Translations under genes and position numbers: made by a program
NCBI GenBank assembly: GCA_030428705.1
Contig: JAUIDI010000005.1
Coordinates: 1 to 64,000, forward strand
DNA length: 64,000 bases
Origin: Bacteroidia bacterium
Lineage (GTDB): Bacteria; Bacteroidota; Bacteroidia; Flavobacteriales; Flavobacteriaceae
Reading direction: 5' to 3'
In this document: positions 27,285 through 36,886 of the stretch, one piece after another
How positions within the stretch are numbered: position 1 is the first letter of the stretch
Layout: each line of letters opens with the position of its first letter
The notes under the pieces: model-generated
What the model was told of the DNA's origin: nothing
The model's input: the letters and a program-made list of their open reading frames with translations, nothing else
Databases searched by the model: none

Positions 27285-27403
27285 AATGAAAGCTTTTAGT
27301 TTAAAAAAAAGACGATACTACAGCCAAAACCTATGAAAACTGAAATTGTGAAAACATACACAAAAATGAAAACTACCCATTTTTATCAATATGCTTTTGA
27401 CTA

Positions 27404-28384
27404 TTATTTTTCGTAGGTTTCCTGAATCATCCGATTGGTTTCTTCAATACATTTAAAGACGCTAAAATCCCGTCCTTGTGTGCGTTGGGCTCCTAATGCA
27501 TTTGCATATTTGGTTGCAGTTATATAATCCGTTCTGTTTTTTAAAAGTCCGTAGCCCAGGCCGCCGGCAAACGAATCGCCACAACCCGTAGTGTCCACAA
27601 CATGATCCACATGAATCGATTTGACCATTTCATGATGCATCTCTCCTTCCTTTTTAAAAAAAACAGCACCGCCATTCGAGTCTAAGGTAACAATTAAGGA
27701 TTTTACCCCATTTTCAAGGGTATGTCTTGCAAATTCGGGAAGATGTTCCGTAGACCCATCATGCAGATTTACCAAGTTTTCCGAATGGTATTCTTTTTCG
27801 AACCAGCAACATTTCGATTCTTCCAAATTCATTTTGAGTACATCGATGTAAGGCAGCCATTGATCTCGGTCGATCCAAAATTTGACCAGTCTATCTCCGG
27901 TCATAGTAACGGTATTCGTAGGTCCGTGGGCATCGAATATGATTGCACCGTCACTTTTCTTTTTAATATACTTCAATGTTTCCAGCGGTACTTCATAGTC
28001 CGTAATCGGTACGCATACAAAAACATCACAGTGTAAAAGATGTTTTACGTCTTTGGGAACGATCGGGTTCATAAAACCTGTCTGTTTCTCCAAGCGATTG
28101 TTTTGATCCACAAATTTGAGGCTGATAACATCGCCTTGGTCTTGATCGGAAGTAATATTATCGACATTTATATTCTCATAGTCGGCAAGAATCTCTTTGA
28201 TGGCCTTTTCATCTTTCTTGCGAACGTGCGAAACCAGATGAACTGTTCCTTCATCACCAAGGAGTTTTGACAAACCAATGGCGGTATGGGTAGCACATCC
28301 ATATTTTTCGATGACTTCACCCCTATGGGTCGTTATATGATCCCTAGGGATGGGGCCTAAAACGGCGATGTTGTATTTTGACAT
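27404..28384 (-). CDS. PfkB family carbohydrate kinase
   Basis: This 326-aa ribokinase-fold enzyme is expected to phosphorylate a sugar or nucleoside with ATP. The PfkB C-terminal signature DTTGCGDSFAGG starts at residue 264, and Asp270 is the likely catalytic base. The N-terminal glycine motif is weak (KYGCATHTAIGLSKLL), unlike the GG of many members, so the substrate is probably not a common hexose phosphate. It lies 119 bp upstream of the AraC-type gene and 90 bp downstream of the propeller gene on the same strand. The substrate is unknown. Confidence 0.85.
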   Translation of the reverse strand: MSKYNIAVLGPIPRDHITTHRGEVIEKYGCATHTAIGLSKLLGDEGTVHLVSHVRKKDEKAIKEILADYENINVDNITSDQDQGDVISLKFVDQNNRLEKQTGFMNPIVPKDVKHLLHCDVFVCVPITDYEVPLETLKYIKKKSDGAIIFDAHGPTNTVTMTGDRLVKFWIDRDQWLPYIDVLKMNLEESKCCWFEKEYHSENLVNLHDGSTEHLPEFARHTLENGVKSLIVTLDSNGGAVFFKKEGEMHHEMVKSIHVDHVVDTTGCGDSFAGGLGYGLLKNRTDYITATKYANALGAQRTQGRDFSVFKCIEETNRMIQETYEK

Positions 28385-28474
28385 AGTTATCTGCTTGGTG
28401 CTGTTAATTACAACAGTAGTTCAAAAGAACATAAGAAGATACGATTTTTTTGGAAAGTTTAATGTAAGATGAGG

Positions 28475-29533
28475 TTAGACTCGATGTAACTTGATGGGAT
28501 AGGTTTTTCCGGATGCCCATTGGGGAACGTAAAGGTTTTCATCGTTGTCTATGAACACATCATGCGGATTTCTAAAAGTTTTTCCGTCATATTGTGGAGG
28601 GGCCAAGGTATCCCCTTTGTATTCCGGACTGTTTCCCCCAGGAAAGGAGACAACTTTATTATCCTTGTCAAGAACGGCCAGCATACCGTCATAACTGTCC
28701 CAAGTTTTGGTTACGATTACGGCAAAGTAAAGATTGTCGCCATGAATTACAGGTCTACAAATGGAACATCCTGGAAGTGGAATGGTTTCCAAGTGCTTTC
28801 CGTCCAAAGAGAAACGTTTGAATTTTTGGCTGGCCCGAGAGGTAATAAGTAAGGTGTGATTGGTTTTATCTCTGGTATCCAAAGTTATGCCATGACAACA
28901 ATTGAATTTGTTGTCTTCTTCACCAGTTCCGCCAAAATGATTTAGGTATTCACCTTTTGAATTGTAGTGAATAATAAAATTCTTTCCATAACCATCGGCA
29001 ACGTAAATGTCGCCATTGGGCATAATGGCGGTCTCGGTGGGTAGAAATTGGTCGTCCTTTTCATATTCACTGACCTCTTTTGGTCTTTCTAAGGTCATCA
29101 AGATACGGCCATCCAATGTTGTTTTTGTGACCCTATGTGTTTCGGGATCTGTTATAAAAAGAAATTGGTCGCTATCATCACCGGTGATGGTCAACCCATG
29201 CGCTCCTGGAAATTCGGTACCCCAAGAATCCAGTACTTTCCCAGATTTATCATATATCAGAACATTGTTGTTGTTCGTACCGGTAGTTGTCATAAAAATA
29301 CGCCCTTTATAGTCCATGGCCATTTCATGACAATCATTTACTGGTATTTTCGATGGGTCTTGTACCCCCCATTCCTTATCCACACGATATTTGAATTCTC
29401 CATGTCCTACAATTTCTTCCATATTTTTTGTTGAGTATGTAATTCCAAAAGTATAGTTAGGTGCGGCCAAAGTTGCCCCGACCACTATAGTCGACTTTTT
29501 CAAGAACTCTCTCCGTTTATTATTTTTCTTCAT
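28475..29533 (-). CDS. Exported NHL-type six-bladed beta-propeller protein
   Basis: This protein has 352 aa from Met 29533, chosen because an export signal with a Tat-like start follows (KNNKRREFLKKSTIVVGA); the open frame runs 24 codons further up without signal character. The mature part has NHL-like repeats, for example GAHGLTITGDDSDQFLFITD, GDIYVADGYG and NPHDVFIDNDENLYVPQW, and conserved His residues (DCHEM, CCHGI, NPHDV) that could bind metal. The fold is like peptidylglycine lyase-type and SMP-30-type propellers, but catalysis is not established. It is the first gene of the minus-strand set with the PfkB kinase and AraC-type regulator. Confidence 0.78.
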   Translation of the reverse strand: MKKNNKRREFLKKSTIVVGATLAAPNYTFGITYSTKNMEEIVGHGEFKYRVDKEWGVQDPSKIPVNDCHEMAMDYKGRIFMTTTGTNNNNVLIYDKSGKVLDSWGTEFPGAHGLTITGDDSDQFLFITDPETHRVTKTTLDGRILMTLERPKEVSEYEKDDQFLPTETAIMPNGDIYVADGYGKNFIIHYNSKGEYLNHFGGTGEEDNKFNCCHGITLDTRDKTNHTLLITSRASQKFKRFSLDGKHLETIPLPGCSICRPVIHGDNLYFAVIVTKTWDSYDGMLAVLDKDNKVVSFPGGNSPEYKGDTLAPPQYDGKTFRNPHDVFIDNDENLYVPQWASGKTYPIKLHRV

Positions 29534-29738
29534 AATCTTTCTATTTGTATTTGGTGCGTAATAATTCAAGATTGCATTGTCCAAAGTGTTTTTTGTTTCG
29601 GACAACTTTAACCGGATTGCCCTAAATTTACATTTTTTGGCCTAAAAAATCATCATTGTCCAGTTTAGTGCATCATAAGCTTAAGGGAAAACCATCTTTT
29701 TTGAATCCAAAAATAGTTATACCTTAGCGGCCTCTTTT

Positions 29739-29813
29739 GGGTCATTAGCTCAGTTGGTTTAGAGCGCTGCCTTGACAGGGCAGAGGTCATTGGTTCGAAT
29801 CCAATATGACCCA
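29739..29813 (+). tRNA. tRNA-Val, anticodon GAC
   Basis: Acceptor GGGTCAT pairs with ATGACCC. The D arm is AGCTCAGTTGGTTTAGAGC, anticodon stem CTGCC/GGCAG encloses loop TTGACAG, and the T arm is TTGGTTCGAATCCAA. Discriminator A is at 29813 and CCA is not encoded. Anticodon GAC reads GTC and GTT, complementing the TAC isoacceptor at 15631. Confidence 0.97.
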
Positions 29814-29984
29814 CATTCTTTCTCATTTCAAGACTTTTGCCGTTCTCGATATTTCATATCTAAAGTTCTCCCGGTTTTTCATAACTACTTTTTGCAATGG
29901 TCAATACGGCAACGCTGTTTTGAAATCCAATCCAACTTAGGTCTTTTTCGCCAAAATAGTTCGGCTTTCACCACAATCATTTGT

Positions 29985-29992
29985 TACTTTTG
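29985..29992 (+). promoter_or_regulatory. Probable -7 box of the metal efflux operon
   Basis: TACTTTTG matches TAnnTTTG, 60 bp before the CusA-like start. TTCG at 29960-29963 is only a weak -33 candidate at 21 bp. Confidence 0.4.
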
Positions 29993-30051
29993 AACGTTAA
30001 GGTTTACGGGAGTTTTTCGACGAACGGAACTCTTTTTGCAAACAACGGAAT

Positions 30052-33000
30052 ATGCTTGATAGGGGCATCAAATTTTTGATCGATAACAAACTGGTAGCCG
30101 CCATTTTGATGCTATTGTTTTTAGTATGGGGACTGATACATTCCCCTTTCGATTTTGGCGCAGGGGTCATTCCAAAAAATCCCGTATCGGTAGATGCGAT
30201 TCCAGATATCGGGGAAAACCAGCAGATTGTTTACACACAATGGAATGGACAATCCCCACAGGATATCGAAGATCAAATAACGTATCCCCTCACCTCGAAT
30301 TTACTGGGCGTGCCCGGGGTCAGGACTATACGAAGTTCTTCGATGTTCGGGTTTTCGAGTATCTATGTAATTTTCGATGAAGACGTAGAATTCTATTGGG
30401 CTAGAAGTCGGTTGCTAGAAAAGTTAAACGCCCTGCCCAATGGTTTGCTTCCCGAAAACGTCAAACCGACCCTTGGTCCCGATGCCACTGCGTTGGGCCA
30501 GATATTTTGGTATACTTTGGAAGGAAGGGATGAAAATGGAAATATAACCGGTGGCTGGGATCTTCACGAAATTCGAAGTGTTCAGGACTTTTATGTGAAA
30601 AATGCCCTATCGGGAGTGGCGGGGGTGGCGGAAGTTGCTTCCATTGGGGGTTATGTTAGAGAATATCAGGTCGATGTCGACCCAGAACTTATGCGCCAAT
30701 ACGGGGTATCGCTTCCCGAGGTCGTGCAAGCTGTAAGGAATAGCAATAGGGATGTCGGTGCGAAAACACTTGAGATAAACCAGACGGAATATTTTGTGCG
30801 TGGACTTGGTTATGTAAGGAACATTGAGGATATCGAAAACGCCGAGGTCAAGTCAGAAAATTTTACTCCGATCCGAGTCAAGGATATTGCACATGTTACC
30901 TTGGGGCCGGCCGAACGAAGGGGAATCCTTGACAAAGAGGGAGCCGAAGTAGTTGGAGGGGTCGTGGTATCGCGATACGGGGCAAACCCGATGGAAACTA
31001 TTATTGGGGTCAAACAAAAAATGGATGAAATTGCATTGGCACTTCCGATTAAACTTTTGAAAAATGGCACGAAGTCTCAACTGACCATTGTTCCTTTTTA
31101 TGACCGTACCGAACTTATCGAAGAAACATTGGGCACCTTGGGCAATGCCTTGACCTTTGAAGTCTTGATTACAATTCTCGTGGTGGTGGTATTGTTATAC
31201 AACTTACGTATTTCGGTACTAATAGCAGGCCTGATGCCAATTGCCGTACTTACTATTTTTATTGCGATGAAATTGTTCAAGGTCGATGCAAATATCGTCG
31301 CTTTGTCGGGTATTGCAATAGCGATCGGTACTATGGTAGATATGGGCATAATATTGTCCGAAAATATTGTTCGCCATATAGAAACACATCGCAATCTTGG
31401 TACATTTGATATGGATAAGGTAGTTTATGAGGCGACTTCTGAAGTATCCGGGGCGATTTTGACCGCAGGGCTTACCACTATAATCAGCTTTATTCCTGTC
31501 TTTACATTGACCGGGGCGGAGGGCAAGTTATTCGCCCCTTTGGCTTTTACAAAAACAGTGGCTTTGACCGCCTCTATGATAATTGCGCTTTTTTTGATAC
31601 CGCCCTTCGCGGCACAGTGGTTCAAAAAAAGAAAATCCAAAAAGAATCTTTTGATCATTTTGGGATCGATTTTATTACTTATTGGGGTAATCGCCATTGC
31701 TTTTGGATATTTATTGGGAATCGTGATCATAGGGTTCGCGATCATTGATTTGTTCGGCAACTTCGATAAAATAAGGAAGGACCGGAAGCAAACCTATTTA
31801 CTCTTTTGGAGTGCTCTGTCCATTGTATTTCTGTTGGGCTATTATTGGCGTCCTTTCGGTTACGGACATAATTTGGCAATTAATGTACTGTTCGTCGTGG
31901 CCATCTGTGCCATGATACTAGGAGGTATTATTTACTTCAAAAAACAGTACGAACGGATTATGACCTGGGCCCTTGACAATAAAGTAAAATTTTTGAGCGT
32001 TCCCTTGGTGATATTGTTCCTGGGGATTTTGATTTTGTTCAATACAGGTAAGGAATTTATGCCTTCTTTGGACGAAGGTTCCTTTCTTTTGATGCCGACT
32101 TCAATGCCCCATGCAGGTATTGCGGAAAACCAACGTGTTCTAAAGCAGTTGGATATGGCGGTGGCCAATTTGCCCGAAATCGAGACCGTAATCGGTAAAT
32201 CGGGTCGCGCCGAATCGGCGTTGGATCCTGCACCTTTATCGATGTACGAAAATGTCATTTTTTATAAGCCCGAGTTCATTTTAGATGGAAAAGGCAGTCC
32301 GATGACGTTTAAGACCGATGAAAAAGGGTTGTTCGAAACGATTTCTGGGGATTTTGTAAGTGCAGGAAGCGGTTTCGATAAAGAGGATCTTATTGAAGAC
32401 GATAATGGGGCATTTTATAGAAATTGGCGGCCCGAGATCCGGAATAAACAGGATATATGGAATGCGATCGTGACGGTGACCAGTCTTCCCGGAGTGACCT
32501 CCGCCCCCAAATTGCAGCCTATTGAGACCCGGCTCGTAATGCTTCAGACCGGTATGCGTGCACCCATGGGAGTTAAGGTAAAGGGTCAGGATTTAAAGGA
32601 TATTGAAGCATTTGGACTTCAATTGGAATCCATATTGAAAAATGTGGAAGGGGTAAAGAAGAAGGCGGTTTTTGCGGACAGGATTGTTGGCAAACCTTAT
32701 CTTTTGATCAACATTGACAGAAATAAGATTGCACGATATGGCGTATCCATATCAGATGTTCAGGAAACACTTGAAGTTGCCATCGGAGGTAAAATATTGT
32801 CTCAGACCATAGAAGGTCGGGAACGTTATGGGATACGGGTGCGATATCCCAGGGAACTTCGTGGTTCTCCCGAAGACTTAGAAAAAATTTACCTAGATGT
32901 TCCCGATGGAATTTCGGTGCCGATTTCAGAATTTGTGACCGTTGAATACGAACAAGGTCCACAGAACATCAAAAGTGAAGATGGATTTTTGGTAGGTTAT

Positions 33001-33759
33001 GTGCTATTCGATAAACAAGATGGTTATTCAGAGGTAGGCGTCGTAGAAAATGCTCAAAATGCAATACAAGAAAGAATTACCGAGGACTCGTTGAAGGTAC
33101 CTATAGGAATCAGTTATCAATTTACTGGGACCTATGAAAATCAACTACATGCCGAAAAAACATTATCGTTTATAGTACCTTTGGTACTGTTGGCCATTTT
33201 TTTGATTCTGTATTTGCAATTCCGCTCGGTATCCATTTCATTGATGGTCTTTACAGGTGTTGCAGTGGCCTTTGCAGGAGGGTTTATCATGATATGGCTC
33301 TATGGTCAGTCATGGTTCATGAATTTTGGTGTTGCGGGTACCAACTTTCGTGACGTATTCAATATACACACGATAAACTTGAGCGTGGCGGTATGGGTGG
33401 GCTTTATCGCGTTATTTGGAATCGCCACTGATGACGGGGTTATTATGGCCACCTATCTGAAACAAGAGTTTAAAAAGAACAACCCCAATGATATTAAGAC
33501 GATACGTCAATCGGTATTGGAAGCGGGAAAGAAACGTATTCGCCCCTGTTTGATGACAACGGCAACGACCCTGTTGGCATTGTTGCCCATATTAACATCC
33601 AACGGGCGCGGAAGTGATGTAATGATACCGATGGCCATTCCAAGTTTTGGAGGAATGCTGATTGCCTTGATTTCTTTGTTTATTGTTCCGATATTATTTA
33701 GTTGGAGAAAAGAAGCGGAATTGAAATATTCCGAACAAAATAAAGTTGTAGGAGTATGA
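30052..33759 (+). CDS. cusA: CusA/CzcA-type heavy-metal efflux RND permease
   Basis: This 1235-aa inner-membrane RND pump drives metal ions, probably Cu+ or Ag+, out with the proton motive force. The helix-4 motif IAIAIGTMVDMGIILSEN is of the monovalent-ion (CusA) type, unlike the DFGxxxDGAV form of Zn/Co/Cd pumps. Two large periplasmic loops and the second-half helices (GIATDDGVIMATYLKQEF) are in place. It is about 190 residues longer than E. coli CusA. Roughly 100 of these (about 528-628) form an insert with about four hydrophobic segments between helices 6 and 7 of the usual fold. It overlaps the adaptor gene in ATGA. No CusC/TolC gene is adjacent. Confidence 0.9.
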   Translation: MLDRGIKFLIDNKLVAAILMLLFLVWGLIHSPFDFGAGVIPKNPVSVDAIPDIGENQQIVYTQWNGQSPQDIEDQITYPLTSNLLGVPGVRTIRSSSMFGFSSIYVIFDEDVEFYWARSRLLEKLNALPNGLLPENVKPTLGPDATALGQIFWYTLEGRDENGNITGGWDLHEIRSVQDFYVKNALSGVAGVAEVASIGGYVREYQVDVDPELMRQYGVSLPEVVQAVRNSNRDVGAKTLEINQTEYFVRGLGYVRNIEDIENAEVKSENFTPIRVKDIAHVTLGPAERRGILDKEGAEVVGGVVVSRYGANPMETIIGVKQKMDEIALALPIKLLKNGTKSQLTIVPFYDRTELIEETLGTLGNALTFEVLITILVVVVLLYNLRISVLIAGLMPIAVLTIFIAMKLFKVDANIVALSGIAIAIGTMVDMGIILSENIVRHIETHRNLGTFDMDKVVYEATSEVSGAILTAGLTTIISFIPVFTLTGAEGKLFAPLAFTKTVALTASMIIALFLIPPFAAQWFKKRKSKKNLLIILGSILLLIGVIAIAFGYLLGIVIIGFAIIDLFGNFDKIRKDRKQTYLLFWSALSIVFLLGYYWRPFGYGHNLAINVLFVVAICAMILGGIIYFKKQYERIMTWALDNKVKFLSVPLVILFLGILILFNTGKEFMPSLDEGSFLLMPTSMPHAGIAENQRVLKQLDMAVANLPEIETVIGKSGRAESALDPAPLSMYENVIFYKPEFILDGKGSPMTFKTDEKGLFETISGDFVSAGSGFDKEDLIEDDNGAFYRNWRPEIRNKQDIWNAIVTVTSLPGVTSAPKLQPIETRLVMLQTGMRAPMGVKVKGQDLKDIEAFGLQLESILKNVEGVKKKAVFADRIVGKPYLLINIDRNKIARYGVSISDVQETLEVAIGGKILSQTIEGRERYGIRVRYPRELRGSPEDLEKIYLDVPDGISVPISEFVTVEYEQGPQNIKSEDGFLVGYVLFDKQDGYSEVGVVENAQNAIQERITEDSLKVPIGISYQFTGTYENQLHAEKTLSFIVPLVLLAIFLILYLQFRSVSISLMVFTGVAVAFAGGFIMIWLYGQSWFMNFGVAGTNFRDVFNIHTINLSVAVWVGFIALFGIATDDGVIMATYLKQEFKKNNPNDIKTIRQSVLEAGKKRIRPCLMTTATTLLALLPILTSNGRGSDVMIPMAIPSFGGMLIALISLFIVPILFSWRKEAELKYSEQNKVVGV

Positions 33760-35465
33760 TCAAGAAGTATGGAACATATCTGGCACTTTTGTTGGCGGGC
33801 TTGATTATAGGTTATTTGCTCTTTGGAACCGGGAGCGGTATAGACACTCATGCAAACAGTACAAATGTTGAAGTGGCAACGCATTGGACGTGTTCCATGC
33901 ATCCTCAGGTAAACAAAACCGAAAAAGGAGAATGCCCTATGTGTGGTATGGCCTTGATTCTGATTGATGTCTCCGAAAGCTCATTGGGGCCAGATCAATT
34001 TCAGATGTCCAAAAATGCCATGGCATTGGCGGATATAGAAACGACCACGATTGGAATCGATAACATGACCGATAATAGCTTGCTCTTATCGGGAGTAATT
34101 ACTTCCAATGAGAAAACAGACGCGGTACAGACCACGATTTTTGATGGTAGAATCGAGAAGCTTAATATCAATTATGTAGGCCAATATGTCAAAAAGGGAC
34201 AGCAAATAGGAGTAATCTATGCTCCTGAAATGTATGCGGCGCAAGATAAAATGCTTACATCTTCATCCTACCAAGATACGCATGAAAAATTATGGGCAGC
34301 GGCAAGAAACACCTTATCGCTATGGAGAATGACCGACGAACAGGTCGAAGAGGTTATTCGAACGGGCAAACCCATTGCGAATTTCCCATTGATTGCGGAT
34401 GTTTCAGGTACCGTTACCGAGGTTGTAGCATCCGAAGGTAAATTCTACGAACAAGGAGACCCTTTATACAAGGTTTCCAATCTATATACGGTTTGGGCCG
34501 TTTTCGATGCATACGAGAACCAATTACCGTTTTTAAATATGGGACAGGAGATTACGATTACCTCGAAGGCATTTGAGGGCAAACGATTGGAAGCAAAAGT
34601 CTCTTTTATAGAACCTATTTTAGATACATCTAAACGTACGGTTTTGGTCAGGGTAACCTTGAGCAATAAAGAGCAACTGCTTAAACCGGGAATGTTCGTT
34701 CAGGGAGCCGTTAAAGTGAAAAGTGCCGATCAAATATTGACCGTGCCCAAATCTGCGGTTTTGTGGACGGGCAAACGTTCGCTGGTCTATCTTAAACCAG
34801 ATCCGAATAGGCCGGTTTTTGAAATGGCAGAGGTTACTTTGGGAAATGTTATTGGTAATTCTTATGCAGTGATCGATGGATTGACCCCTGGTGATGAGGT
34901 CGTCGTAAATGGAACATTTACGGTTGATGCCGCTGCACAACTTCAGGGTAAAAAGTCTATGATGAACCGTATGATTGATGGTGATCATAAAGGGCATACC
35001 ATTGAAGGTGACAGTTCAGGACTCGATTTTGATGATGGATTTCAAGAACATTTTTCGAAAATAATTGACAATTATATAGAATTGAAAGATGCCCTGGTGG
35101 CCACAGATGTGAAAAAATCAACTAGTAAAACACAGGTTTTACTCGAAGAGCTAGATAGGCTTGAAATTGGTATGTTGAATGATATGGCCCGTTCACATTT
35201 AGAAAAGATTAAGGAGTCCGCCATAAGGATTGTAGAAACAGATGAAATTGAAGAACAACGAAAACAATTCAAGCCCATGTCGGAGCATATGGTTGCGATC
35301 GCTTCGACCTTCAGCAACCTTGATAGGCCTATCTATGTACAGTTTTGTCCAATGGCAGATGGTAATAAAGGTGCGAATTGGCTGAGTTTTGAAGATAAAG
35401 TGCTGAACCCATATTTTGGTGATAAAATGTTGACCTGCGGCAGTGTCACCAAGACCATTGAATAA
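33756..35465 (+). CDS. cusB: Efflux RND periplasmic adaptor with metal-binding domains
   Basis: This 569-aa CusB-like membrane fusion protein links the RND pump to an outer-membrane channel. It has an N-terminal membrane anchor (about 6-24), then a heavy-metal-binding domain WTCSMHPQV...CPMCGM (about 46-70) with Cys, Met and His ligands for copper or silver. The adaptor core follows (about 110-405, with lipoyl/barrel-sandwich features such as GRIEKLNINYVGQYVKKGQ). The C-terminal domain (about 430-565) resembles DUF3347, with QFCPMADGNKGANWLS. Thus metal-binding modules sit at both ends. The stop is 3 bp from convergent murF. The exact ion is inferred. Confidence 0.9.
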   Translation: MIKKYGTYLALLLAGLIIGYLLFGTGSGIDTHANSTNVEVATHWTCSMHPQVNKTEKGECPMCGMALILIDVSESSLGPDQFQMSKNAMALADIETTTIGIDNMTDNSLLLSGVITSNEKTDAVQTTIFDGRIEKLNINYVGQYVKKGQQIGVIYAPEMYAAQDKMLTSSSYQDTHEKLWAAARNTLSLWRMTDEQVEEVIRTGKPIANFPLIADVSGTVTEVVASEGKFYEQGDPLYKVSNLYTVWAVFDAYENQLPFLNMGQEITITSKAFEGKRLEAKVSFIEPILDTSKRTVLVRVTLSNKEQLLKPGMFVQGAVKVKSADQILTVPKSAVLWTGKRSLVYLKPDPNRPVFEMAEVTLGNVIGNSYAVIDGLTPGDEVVVNGTFTVDAAAQLQGKKSMMNRMIDGDHKGHTIEGDSSGLDFDDGFQEHFSKIIDNYIELKDALVATDVKKSTSKTQVLLEELDRLEIGMLNDMARSHLEKIKESAIRIVETDEIEEQRKQFKPMSEHMVAIASTFSNLDRPIYVQFCPMADGNKGANWLSFEDKVLNPYFGDKMLTCGSVTKTIE

Positions 35466-35468
35466 TAG

Positions 35469-36743
35469 TTAGAAGAAATCTAAAACACGTTCTAAGGCCA
35501 TACCTCGCGAACCTTTTATTAGAATGTTTCCTTTGGGTAGCTCATTTTTTTTCAAATAACCGGCCAGTTCTTCGAAGGATTTGAATTTTTTTGAATTGGT
35601 TTTAGTTTGAAAAAAGTTTTCTCCTACTAGAAAGACCTGATCGAAACCCATCATGTTGGCCAAGTCCACAACATTTTGGTGCTCGATTTTGGCCGTTTCG
35701 CCCAACTCGAACATATCGCCCAGGAAAACGATTTTGTGATTTCCATCCATTGCCTTAAAATTTTCCAAAGCGGCCTGCATACTTGTAGGATTGGCGTTAT
35801 AAGCATCCAATATAATCTGATGTCCATTTCTTTTGATAATTTGCGAGCGATTGTTTTGCGGCAAGTAGTTTTCTATGGCTTCCTTGATGGTCGGGACAGG
35901 AACATTAAAATACTTCCCCATAAGAACGGCGGCCGCACAATTGGTGAAATTATAACTCCCGATAAGTTGTGATTGGACAGTTGTGTTTTCAACCCTCAAG
36001 GTCACAAACGGATTGGCTCCCAGAAATTCGATTTTATAATACTCGGGTTTGGTAGTGCTGAATCCATATTTGTTGATGTAGGTGCCGAGTTTGTCCAATT
36101 GTATGGGGTCGTCCGCATTTAAGAATACCGCCTTTTTGTTCTGTAGCAGGTATTCGTAAAGTTCACTTTTTCCCTTGATAACACCTTCCTCGCTTCCGAA
36201 ACCTTCAATATGGGCCCTGCCAAAATTGGTTATATAACCGAAATCGGGCTGTGCAATTGAGCAAAGAAATTCAATCTCTTTTTGATGATTGGCCCCCATC
36301 TCCACAATCGCTAATTCAGTATCCGGTTTAATGTTGAGCAAGGTCAATGGTACCCCTATATGGTTGTTGAGATTACCCTGGGTCGCGATGATATCGTACT
36401 TCTTTGACAGGGTGGCGTTGATCAGTTCTTTGGTAGTGGTTTTGCCATTGCTTCCAGTAAGGCTGATAATTTTTGCGTTGCAATGGTTTCGATGAAAGGT
36501 GGCCAATTGTTGTAATACGCTCAATGCGTCCTCGACTAGAATATACTTGTCCGATACTTTATAATTTTTATCGTCGATAACGGCATAGGATGCTCCTGTG
36601 TTAATTGCCTCGGAGGCGAATTGGTTTCCGTCAAAATTGTCTCCCTTTAGGGCAAAGAAGATACAATCCTTTGTGACTTTTCTGGTATCGGTACAGATTG
36701 TGGGAAATTTCAGGAATAGTTGGTGAAGTACATCTATTTTCAT
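35469..36743 (-). CDS. murF: UDP-N-acetylmuramoyl-tripeptide--D-alanyl-D-alanine ligase
   Basis: This 424-aa cytoplasmic Mur ligase adds D-Ala-D-Ala to the UDP-MurNAc-tripeptide in peptidoglycan precursor synthesis. Visible are the N-terminal UDP-binding domain with TDTRKV (18-23), the ATP loop LTGSNGKTTT at about 95-104, the EMGANHQKEI segment in the central domain, and the LDAYNANPTSM motif of the C-terminal half. The length matches the family. It converges with the efflux adaptor gene. Upstream on the same strand is a DUF6747 gene, separated by a terminator. Confidence 0.95.
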   Translation of the reverse strand: MKIDVLHQLFLKFPTICTDTRKVTKDCIFFALKGDNFDGNQFASEAINTGASYAVIDDKNYKVSDKYILVEDALSVLQQLATFHRNHCNAKIISLTGSNGKTTTKELINATLSKKYDIIATQGNLNNHIGVPLTLLNIKPDTELAIVEMGANHQKEIEFLCSIAQPDFGYITNFGRAHIEGFGSEEGVIKGKSELYEYLLQNKKAVFLNADDPIQLDKLGTYINKYGFSTTKPEYYKIEFLGANPFVTLRVENTTVQSQLIGSYNFTNCAAAVLMGKYFNVPVPTIKEAIENYLPQNNRSQIIKRNGHQIILDAYNANPTSMQAALENFKAMDGNHKIVFLGDMFELGETAKIEHQNVVDLANMMGFDQVFLVGENFFQTKTNSKKFKSFEELAGYLKKNELPKGNILIKGSRGMALERVLDFF

Positions 36744-36828
36744 TCAAAGAGGGCGGTAAGCGTTCATAACTTCATACTTGGCTAAAGATTCTCACCTGTA
36801 ATTTTAAGTTTGTATAGTAAAGTTAAAT

Positions 36829-36866
36829 AAAAAAAGCGCTTCCCCCCCGAGCAGCGCTTTTTTGAA
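36829..36866 (-). terminator. Intrinsic terminator of the DUF6747 gene
   Basis: AAAAAGCGCT (36831-36840) pairs with AGCGCTTTTT (36853-36862), with a C-rich 12-nt loop. The A tract on the plus-strand left side gives the T run for minus-strand transcription, 24 bp after the DUF6747 stop. It is nearly symmetrical. Confidence 0.85.
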
Positions 36867-36886
36867 TAATATTTTGCTTTTGTAAC

